A stretch of DNA of 64,000 nt from Paenibacillus contaminans (GTDB taxonomy: Bacteria; Bacillota; Bacilli; Paenibacillales; NBRC-103111): positions 83,178 to 147,177 of the forward strand of contig NZ_QMFB01000022.1 in assembly GCF_003285015.1 (NCBI RefSeq), given 5' to 3'. The translations under genes and the position numbers were made by a program. The notes below the pieces were generated by a model, which saw only the letters and a list, made by a program, of their open reading frames with translations, had not been told where the DNA came from and did not search any database. Below are positions 15,318 to 23,300 of this stretch, piece by piece. How positions within the stretch are numbered: the first letter of the stretch is position 1; every line of letters begins with the position of its first letter.

Positions 15318-17327
15318 CTACTCGCGCTTCTTCATCGCCTCGACAAGCAAATCGCGCTGCTTGCTCGGATCGCCGTTGAGCCTGTACAGCGCTTTCGGGC
15401 TGCAGCCGCCTGCGGTAATGAAGTTTTCGACGTGCTGATACTGCTGCTTGACGCCTTCGCTGCCGTCGAACTCCGGAAGCTCCGAAATCATGCTCATGAT
15501 GACGTCCGCATCCTTCACCCGCTTCGCATGTTTCTTGTCCGACGATTTCTCCGCATCGAACACCGCCTTCGTGATGCCCCATGCCCCCGCCTTGGCCGCC
15601 CTGTCGCGTCCGGCCTGCTTCACGGTGCGGGCAATGCTCATCGAGACGCCCGCTCCGGCGGCTATGGCTTTCAGCGGCAGGCCGACCTTCGCGCCGACAC
15701 CGGAAAGCGTCGCGATCTCGCCGGCGATGTTGACCATGTTCAAGCCGACTTGTATGCCTGCGCGAACGAGCTTCTTGTTGTTGATCTCCTTCATCGTTCT
15801 AGCCAGCTCGTATTCCCTGATGTCGTTAAGCTCCTGCTGCTCGTCGTCCGTTATGGAAGCCGACCCTTTCAGCGCATCACGGCGCACGCCCAGCTTATCC
15901 ATATGAACGCCTTTATTGCCGGTCCAAAGCGTTCTGCCGCGCACCTGAAGCTTGCTTTCTTCTTTAATATAGCTGCTGTTCGCATACTTTTTCTTAAAAT
16001 CGCGTTTGATTTGCGTCATCCGGTAGTTGTTGATCGTCGACTTGATCATTTCATATACCTTCAACGTAATCTCGATCCCGCTGATCGCAATGCCGATAGC
16101 CGGAATGGCCGTCCCCAATGCCCCCGTTCCGAGCTTGAGAATGTCAAGAATCGATTTGACCGTCTTCACGACCGACTGCGCGGACTGCAAAGCGTGCCCG
16201 ACAGCCGAGAGTGTGCCCCGAACAACCTCGTCCGCCGTAATGCCTTCCGTGCTGAACCCTTCCTTGAACATATCGTAAATATCTTTAACCGTGAAGAACG
16301 CTTCCTTGATCGCGCCGATCGCATCGCCGACCGAGCCCGACCAATCGGATACCGCCTCCGAAGCGCCGATGCCGTCTTCTTTGCCGGACACCTTGGCGCC
16401 GCCGTCAATCATCCCGGCTATGCCGTCAAACATACCATGTGCGCTTTCCACGCCTTCAGCGCTTGCTCCGCCGATGGCTTCCGCTTTCTCGCCCGTCGTC
16501 ATCGTCGTGCTCCGGTAAGCGGAAACCCCTTTCTTCATGGCCATCAAACCGCCCAAGCCGCCCCCGAGAAACCCGGTAACCGAGCCTGCTACGCCGACTT
16601 TATCGCTGTCCGACCCCAGCTTGTCGTTATTCTCTTTTTTGCCCAGCTCTTCGAGCTCGTCCGACGTATCTCCAAGCGTATCGGTAACGTATCCGACCCC
16701 TTCGCCCGTCTGCTCGGCCGCGCCGTCAAGACCTTCATCCTCGAGGTCAGAGGCTTGTCCCCCGACAGAGCCGGTGCTCGTTTTATTCGCATGCAGCTTC
16801 CCGCGCATGTTGGCGAGCGTCGCCGTCTCCTTGACCTTCTCCTTGCGGACGAAGCCGGTAATGCCTTCATGCTCGATCATTTCCCACTTGCCGGTTTCGT
16901 CCTGTATTTCCTTGTCATCGAATTTCGTCCGGTAGCCGATTTTCTTGCCGACCGTCTTATTTTCATCGACCTTGTAAAGCTTCGTGTTCCCCGTCGGATC
17001 CGCCGGATCGTTATCTTCCGTATATCCCCGCATATGAGCTCCCATAAAGGAAGACATGAGCGCTTCCTTCATCTGTACGGCCGCTCCGCTGCCCGCGCCA
17101 GGCTGAGCTTTGCCAGCTCCGGAACGGTCCGTCAGCTGCCGCGCGTAACGCTGCGTAGCTTGGTTCCCGTACGTTTGCTGCAGCGCCAGCAGCGCGCCAG
17201 GCGCCAGACCGTTCCGCCTGCCGTCGCCCGTTTGCTCTTGTGCGCCCATCGAAGCTTGCGCCGGGGACATTGCATGCATGGATCCAGTGCTCCGGTTCCG
17301 TCTTCCGGGAGCTTTCATCTCAGCCAT
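15318..17327 (-). CDS. Large effector-like protein with eCIS-type motif
   Basis: 669 aa. A basic, disordered N terminus leads to LLALQQTYGNQATQRYARQL at about residues 45-64, close to the LQRTxGNxA motif common in proteins tied to extracellular contractile injection systems. Residues ~110-165 look SH3-like (WEMIEHEGITGFVRKEKVKE). Then come acidic/Gly-rich linker and long Gly/Ala-rich hydrophobic helices (GLGGLMAMKKG; ALGTAIPAIGIAISGIEI) as in toroid or pore-like proteins, and a conserved-looking C terminus (SELPEFDG...AGGCSPKALYRL). No signal peptide. AGGAG precedes the ATG. No sheath, tube or baseplate genes are nearby. Function inferred only. Confidence 0.7.
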   Translation of the reverse strand: MAEMKAPGRRNRSTGSMHAMSPAQASMGAQEQTGDGRRNGLAPGALLALQQTYGNQATQRYARQLTDRSGAGKAQPGAGSGAAVQMKEALMSSFMGAHMRGYTEDNDPADPTGNTKLYKVDENKTVGKKIGYRTKFDDKEIQDETGKWEMIEHEGITGFVRKEKVKETATLANMRGKLHANKTSTGSVGGQASDLEDEGLDGAAEQTGEGVGYVTDTLGDTSDELEELGKKENNDKLGSDSDKVGVAGSVTGFLGGGLGGLMAMKKGVSAYRSTTMTTGEKAEAIGGASAEGVESAHGMFDGIAGMIDGGAKVSGKEDGIGASEAVSDWSGSVGDAIGAIKEAFFTVKDIYDMFKEGFSTEGITADEVVRGTLSAVGHALQSAQSVVKTVKSILDILKLGTGALGTAIPAIGIAISGIEITLKVYEMIKSTINNYRMTQIKRDFKKKYANSSYIKEESKLQVRGRTLWTGNKGVHMDKLGVRRDALKGSASITDDEQQELNDIREYELARTMKEINNKKLVRAGIQVGLNMVNIAGEIATLSGVGAKVGLPLKAIAAGAGVSMSIARTVKQAGRDRAAKAGAWGITKAVFDAEKSSDKKHAKRVKDADVIMSMISELPEFDGSEGVKQQYQHVENFITAGGCSPKALYRLNGDPSKQRDLLVEAMKKRE

Positions 17328-17459
17328 CCTTCAGGCTCCTTTCTTGAAGGAAGCTCCGCCCCCTCCGCCAGCATCGTCATTTCCACAACGTTCCTATTAG
17401 TTCTAGTGTACTGGATTAATCAGGGAGTGTGAAGCTTTTTGTCGCAGCTTGTCGGATAA

Positions 17460-17840
17460 TCACTTGCGCTTTGCAGACCCCGCAGCCGGCGCTGCGCCAA
17501 GCTTCTCCCGCTCCGCTTTGGTCAAGCTGCGAACGACAAGCCCGTACGATTGATCGATCATATCGAGCAGCTCTTGCTCAGGCACCGAGCCGTCTACGGT
17601 CACCGTATTCCAGTGCCTTTTGTTCAAATGATAGCCCGGCTTCACCGCTTCGTATTGCGCGCGCAGCAAATCGGCCTCGAATGGGTCGCATTTGAGCGAT
17701 ATCGAGGCTGCGCCGTCTTCGGAGATGAGCGCGAACATTTTACCGCCCACCTTCATAACGGAGGGCTCCGGTCCAAACGGAAAATCCTCGACCGCCCCCG
17801 TTCTCGTCAAACAATATCGGATCAGCTCCTGCTTATTCAT
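17460..17840 (-). CDS. MmcQ/YjbR family protein
   Basis: 126 aa with the family pattern: GAVEDFPFGPE, VMKVGGKMFAL, ISLKCDP, and the HLNKRHWNTV block before a C-terminal helix. These small proteins have a cysteine-desulfhydrase-associated CyaY-like fold; proposed DNA binding is not settled. GAGGAGG precedes the ATG. It follows the GrpB-family gene by 31 bp, likely one operon. Confidence 0.93.
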   Translation of the reverse strand: MNKQELIRYCLTRTGAVEDFPFGPEPSVMKVGGKMFALISEDGAASISLKCDPFEADLLRAQYEAVKPGYHLNKRHWNTVTVDGSVPEQELLDMIDQSYGLVVRSLTKAEREKLGAAPAAGSAKRK

Positions 17841-17871
17841 CCACCGTTCCTCCTCTTATCAATACGATATG

Positions 17872-18417
17872 CTAACAGTCGCTTGCGCCGGGCCTCCATC
17901 CTGTCAGTTGGCTCCACTCGCTTGCTCTTCTCATGATCGTCCAGATAACGGGTCCCTTCTCCTCCACATACTTCTCACGCTCGTCCTTGTACAGGCCGGC
18001 CAGCCTGTATTTTTCTGCGGTATATACGGCGCGGTCGCTGGGGTTTTCCCTTAAATAGTCGCGGAACAAAAGGGCGAATTGCTCGGACCAGCTGCCGCTT
18101 TCCCTTACGTGGATATGCGTGCGCCTGCCTCCAGGCGATTCACGGAAATACCGTTTCGTTCGATCGGGATTGGCGGCCCTATGCACAAACCCTGCGTTTT
18201 CGAGCGGCGTCCGATATTCGCTTACCGGTTCCAGCCGCTTTACGGACACTTGGATGTCGATGACCGGCTTGGCGTCAAGCCCGATGACCGAGGTCGAGCC
18301 GATATGGTCGATACGGACGGCCAGCCCGCCCAAAGCTTGCCGCAGCACGCCGCCTACCCTGGCGAATTCGCGCGGCCAGTCTTCCTCGTAAGGAACGATA
18401 ACGATCGGTTCCGCCAT
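17872..18417 (-). CDS. GrpB/UPF0157 family nucleotidyltransferase-like protein
   Basis: 181 aa with the GrpB pattern: IVPYEEDWPREFARV at the start and the nucleotidyltransferase-like HIGSTSVIGLDAKPVIDIQV block at about 38-57, ending in a YTAEKYRLAGLY helix. AAGGAG precedes the ATG. Substrate unknown; the family is unrelated to the GrpE chaperone. Confidence 0.93.
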   Translation of the reverse strand: MAEPIVIVPYEEDWPREFARVGGVLRQALGGLAVRIDHIGSTSVIGLDAKPVIDIQVSVKRLEPVSEYRTPLENAGFVHRAANPDRTKRYFRESPGGRRTHIHVRESGSWSEQFALLFRDYLRENPSDRAVYTAEKYRLAGLYKDEREKYVEEKGPVIWTIMRRASEWSQLTGWRPGASDC

Positions 18418-18661
18418 TCGGGACGCTCCTTTCCGCTGCTTTTATATGCTGAATATATTCTATCTTATCAGGATTCGGGGCATAACTCTATTTGTTCCGG
18501 ATCGCGGCAGCATCACGTTTATGTATTCAAAATGCCGAAACATGTTATCGCCGAAACGCGTCTAATAGTTGATTGATCAAACTGAGGATATTACAAAACC
18601 GCACGACTCTATAACCGATCTGAAGCTCCGGCCTCTTCTCCAAAAAAGAAAGGTGGTTTTT

Positions 18662-19345
18662 ATGGCGAAACTGATCTATTCGATAATGGTGCTCGTTTTT
18701 TTGGCTGCATGCGGGCAGCCTCAGAGTCAGGCTCAGCAGCAACCGGCACAGCCGTCCGCAGCGGACGGAATCGCGATGGCTTCGCATTCGGACAGCAGCG
18801 AGAATCCGTCAACCGGGAATGCTGCCTTGCAAGCGGACGAACTAAACGACATCAACAAAAAACTCTCCGCCGGCATGGAAGAGCTGGAACGGAAGCATCC
18901 GGTTAAATTTCTGGGAGTAGGCAGCGGGGGCGATCATATTCTGGTCATGATCCGGAGAGCCGGCGATTTCGAGAAACCGCTGACCGAGGCTGAAATCGGC
19001 GCCTTCAAGCAATCGCTGTATGCCATTGCCGACAAGGAGTTTCCATTGAAGCTCGATGTCGGCGCTTGCTGTGATCGCGAAGCCGGTATAGCGGGGAAAA
19101 TCAAAAAGATAGAGGACGGGCGGGTTTTAGTCCTAGACGACCATAAAAAGAACGGGAACACCGATGATCCGTATGCGGCTTGGATCAAGCTGACCGATGA
19201 CGGAAAAATCGTCCGCTCGGACGGCAGCGGGGATGTGCCTTTTGAAGCTTTGGCCGAAGGCATTAAAGTAAAGGCCTGGTTTACCGGGATCATGCTGGAG
19301 TCCTACCCGGGGCAAACCTCAGCTCTTAAAATCGAGCTTCAATGA
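18662..19345 (+). CDS. Lipoprotein with DUF3221-like C-terminal domain
   Basis: 227 aa from the ATG with AAAGGTGG upstream; an earlier in-frame ATG at 18569 lacks a signal peptide context. The N terminus is a lipoprotein signal with lipobox LAAC (Cys about residue 17), then a Gln/Ser-rich linker, a helical middle, and a small beta domain at the C terminus (AGKIKKIEDGRVLVLDD ... KVKAWFTGIMLESYPGQ) resembling DUF3221 proteins. The cysteines in GACCDRE are unusual for the family. Role unknown. Confidence 0.85.
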   Translation: MAKLIYSIMVLVFLAACGQPQSQAQQQPAQPSAADGIAMASHSDSSENPSTGNAALQADELNDINKKLSAGMEELERKHPVKFLGVGSGGDHILVMIRRAGDFEKPLTEAEIGAFKQSLYAIADKEFPLKLDVGACCDREAGIAGKIKKIEDGRVLVLDDHKKNGNTDDPYAAWIKLTDDGKIVRSDGSGDVPFEALAEGIKVKAWFTGIMLESYPGQTSALKIELQ

Positions 19346-19588
19346 CCTGCCGCCGGTTTCCGGCTTGGGGAGTCGTTTGAGCGCAACACGGGAAAACGCC
19401 TAAACCTGCAGCGGTATAGTCATACTTAGGGAATAGCGGTATTCAACTCCTATACTATAGATTTAAGAGATTTCGCCTACTAATCCGAACATTCATGGCT
19501 TAAGATGGAACCTTTATACCGCTGATGACTTGTGTCCTGGAAAACTAGTACGGTAAAAGCTGCTGCTACTAAGGCAAGTCTCACTATT

Positions 19589-19825
19589 TCTCACCGAAAA
19601 CCCGTGTTCTAGGGGCATAATGAGGCAAAGGCAACTATTCGTGAGGCTAGCCTTACTATGTCTCACCGAAAACCCGTGTTCTAGGGGCATAATGAGGCAA
19701 AGGCAACTCTTCGTGAGGCTAGCCTTACTATTTCTCACCGAAAACCCGTGTTCTAGGGACATAATGAGGCAAAGGCAACTATTCGTGAGGCTAGCCTTAC
19801 TATTTCTCACCGAAAACCCGTGTTC
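19589..19825. repeat. Tandem 72-bp repeat, 3.3 copies
   Basis: Near-identical units start at 19589, 19661, 19733 and 19805 (partial); a degenerate piece precedes at 19573. Each begins TCTCACCGAAAACCCGTGTT and contains GCATAATGAGGCAAAGGCAA. The minus strand encodes an open 24-residue periodic peptide, because 72 is a multiple of three, but it has no credible start. 19346-19588 holds only a small GCCGG hairpin. Confidence 0.8.
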
Positions 19826-19831
19826 GGACGA

Positions 19832-19876
19832 GTTAGTGAGGCAAACGAAATTGATAGTTGCGTTTGCCTCACTAAC
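19832..19876. repeat. Perfect 16-bp stem-loop, dispersed element
   Basis: GTTAGTGAGGCAAACG pairs exactly with CGTTTGCCTCACTAAC across a 13-nt loop. With the following sequence to about 19930 it is related, inverted, to 32045-32145. Confidence 0.7.
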
Positions 19877-20028
19877 GCGCCAGAACGAGCATTTTACCGG
19901 TGAAATAGTGCGGATAGCCTCATTAACAATAAGGTTTTCTCCATTACGCGTACGGTCCATTCATAATATTAATGATATCCGTGTTTGCTTTCGTAACCGG
20001 TCTTCATCAATCCCTAGTTTTAGACTTG

Positions 20029-20228
20029 ATCACGCATTAGTCCGTGCTGAGGTAGAGCAATACGGAATTGTCAAACGCGAGGTATTCCCAACCGTACCTG
20101 TCAGCGTGGAATACTCCCTTACCGAAAGCGGCAGGGAGTTCGGGAGCATCCTCTTGCAGATGAAGCATTGGGGAGACAAATGGATGACGGAGCCTTTGCG
20201 GCATGCCGGCGATTCCCATTCCCGATGA
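20029..20228 (+). pseudogene. Truncated HxlR-family regulator remnant
   Basis: The frame reads VRAEVEQYGIVKREVFP, then VPVSVEYSLTESGREFG and LLQMKHWGDKW, the C-terminal half of the HxlR winged-helix family (wing plus last helix). The N-terminal half with the recognition helix is absent; upstream sequence is repeat material in another composition, so the gene was probably cut by repeat-associated rearrangement. No start codon or ribosome site is available. Confidence 0.75.
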
Positions 20229-20249
20229 CGGTTTCGTTAGAACAGCAGC

Positions 20250-20299
20250 AAAAAGAAGCTTCCAGCTCCACTTTGACAGTGGATCTGAAAGCTTCTTTT
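20250..20299. terminator. Bidirectional terminator
   Basis: AAAAGAAGCTT pairs with AAGCTTCTTTT, with an inner CCACT/AGTGG stem. It lies after the leftward giant gene and the HxlR remnant. Confidence 0.75.
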
Positions 20300-20348
20300 C
20301 ATTTTTGGCGCCGGTCGATCCCCATCACTTCCGAGACAAGCGCTTCGA

Positions 20349-23300
20349 TCAGCGGCGCACTTTTACCGTTCTCGTCTCGCTCGACGTCATGCCGGCCTCG
20401 TTGACCAGCTCGCATCGGTACTCGTACGTGCCCGCCTGTCTGCCTTGAATCGCCGTCATGGCGGATTGCGCTTGCGGTGACCGGTCGGACAGCGTTTGCG
20501 TGTCGATGAGAACGCCGTTCTCGTACAAACGGTACGTCGTCCCGTTCGTTCCCCACCACATATTCATGCTGACGCTGAAATTTCCGTCCCCGTCCCAATT
20601 ATCGTCCGAAAGCACCGGCTTGCCCGGCGCCGCATCCTTCACACGCACGGTCAGAACGTCGCTTCGCGTCGTCCCGAACGCATTCGTAAGCTCCGCCACA
20701 TAACGGTACGTGCCGTTTGACTTATACGTAACGGACGTTACAGTCGATTGGGCGTCCGGCGAACGGTCGGCCAGCGTTTGCGTATCGATCAGGACGTCGT
20801 TTTCGTACAGCTTGTAGATCGTGCCGTTATTGCCCCACCACAGGTTCATCTTCACCTGGTAGCTGCCGTCCAAGAGGCCCGTATCATGGCCGTTATCGTC
20901 CGACAGCACGGGCTTGCCCGGCGCTCCTCCCGCGCTCGATCCGATATTGTTCACGACGGCCGTCGCCGTGCCGCGATTACCCGCTTCATCGACGAACTCG
21001 AAAGTAAAGCTTCCGTTCGCCAGGAACGTAAAGCTGTTCGCTCCTCCGTTGTTCGTAATCGTGACAGGCTCGCTAGGCGTAATCGTCGCGATGACGGGTT
21101 GATTCGTCGGAGCAGTCGTACTGTAAGCCACTGCAGCAGTAGGCACTGTCATATCGATATGAAAGGCAATCGTCTTCTCTAATTCCACATGACCCGCTTG
21201 ATCGGTTGAACGGTACAGCAAGCGGTGCTCGCCGTCCTGAGCGACGATAATCGGGTTCGCATACGGCTGCCATGTGCTGCCGTTATCCAGGCTGAATTCG
21301 GTTGCTGCGACGCCCGACCAGGCATCCGAAGCCGACAGCGTTACCGTTACGGGCTGAACGTACTTGTTCCGCAGTCCGTCAGGCTGTGCCGGCGAAACGG
21401 ACGCTGTCGTAACAGGAGGCGTCATATCGATATCCAGCCTCGACAGGTTGGCGGCCTCTTCATTGCCGGCGTTATCCGTCGACCGGTATTCGATGCTGTA
21501 CCTGCCGTCCTGGTCGAACGACAATGGTGCGGAGTAGGGCTGCCAAGACGTCCCGCCGTCCAAACTATAAACGGTGGCTGCAACGCCCGATTTGTCATCC
21601 GCAGCAATCAAGCTTGCTTTCACGCCGGTGACATACCAGTCGTTCCGTTTTGTCCCTTCCAGCTGGACGACGGTTGTCGGAGGCGTATCGTCGGTGACGA
21701 TCCACTGCATGGCGCGAAACTTGGAAGTCTGCTTGCCGTCGCCAATTCCTCCTCCCCACTCGATATATCCTTTCCGACCGTTGCCGTCATTGTCGTTGAC
21801 GAGCATGGAGAAGCTGATGACCCCGTTCTTCTCCGCTTTGATCGGCGTTAACTCCGACCAGGGGAGCGCCAATTCATAAATCGTGTACTTCTGGTTTTCG
21901 TCCCTCGATATTTGCAGATTGCCATTCGTCACCGCTCCTTTCGCAACCCCCGGAGGCGTAATCCAGCGATATATTTGCGGCCCCTCCGGCGTTTGTGAAA
22001 TACCGTACTCGTACCAGTACTGGCTTTCTCCCGGAAGACCGCTTGAAACGGCAAACTGCACGCTGTCGTTCTTCCAAATATCCGCTTCCGCAAACGGCGA
22101 CGACAGCGTATCGTCCTTGATCCTTGCGGTAAGATACATATGGCTGGAATCGTAGTTCAGCCAAACGCTGCCGCTTAAATCTCCGGCTCCCTGATAGCCG
22201 GTCATTTTTACCGTCCCCTTGGACAGGTCGATCGTGGACGGAGCGGCGGAAGTTTCCGGATCCAGCGATCCGTCTACGATGACCGACCCTTGTATGATTG
22301 GATTGAATTCGGCCGTTCCTTCATACGTAAACGGATCGAACCCGTCGAAATAAACCGTTACCTTGATCACGCTGCTTGCGCCGAGGCCGAAGCCGGTAAG
22401 CGGTATGTCTACAGAGGCGGACGAGTCTGCCGAAATCGTAGCGTTCAGCTCCTTCGTGCCCGATTGCGTCCCGAACCGCCACTCCACTTTCTGCACCTGC
22501 AAAGCATTCGATTGAGACTCGTTTTTGATCCCGACCAAAAGCGACTTGCTCATCGTTCCGAGATCGGTAATAACGGGACGAACCTTCACTTCATAAGGCT
22601 GCAGTGCCGAAGCCGAGCTTCGGATCAGTCCGATTGTGTCGCTCCCTTTCTTCAGTACACCCGTTACAGAACGGGTTCCAGGCTCGTTAGCGTTCGGCAC
22701 GCCGATCTTTTGAACGGTCTTTTGCCCGCTCCCGGTCGTGATCGGATAAGTCCCGCCTTCCACGTTCAGGCTAAAATCGAAGGCGGCGGACGTCGTATTG
22801 TCGGTTACCAACTCGAAAGCCATCGAGTCGCCGACCCGAGCGGGCTCTCCGCGCAAGGCAAACGTCGAATCTTTCACGATTTCGGCAATTTCCCCTTCTA
22901 CGAAATACGGTTCATCGCTTAACGTCACGAACACATTGCCGTTAAACGGCGTGTAGGTATGCGAATTCCCCATCATATCCGTTATTTGAATCGGATTTGC
23001 TGTACGAATAGCAACCGGGATCGTCGAACCGGCGGACCACAAAGTTCTTACCTCTGCGCCATCCCTGTCAAAAACGTAGCTTCGGATGTCGCTATCCGTG
23101 GACTCCCGGCTTACGAAGCGCGCACCGGCAAGCGCTCTCGTCATGGTTGCGAAAGATACATATGCCGGCTTAGGCGTGTAGGCGCCCAGTTTATCGTTCG
23201 GATGACGAATAATGCCGAAATTATCTTCGTTATAATCGATTTTAACGCCGTCGTTCATAAAATCGTACCACATGACTTGCTCGATACCGCTGGCGATCGA

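Noticed and set aside
15285..17432. A 715-codon rightward open frame
   Set aside because: It is the antisense of the 669-aa effector-like gene, which has an AGGAG start, family-like motifs and sensible composition; the rightward frame is Arg-rich without domains.
190..19825. CRISPR-like arrays at 190-303 and 19589-19825
   Set aside because: Units are whole tandem duplications without variable spacers, and no cas genes are near.
19514..19960. A 148-codon leftward frame with 24-residue repeats
   Set aside because: It only reads the 72-bp DNA repeat in frame; no ribosome site and no link to known proteins.
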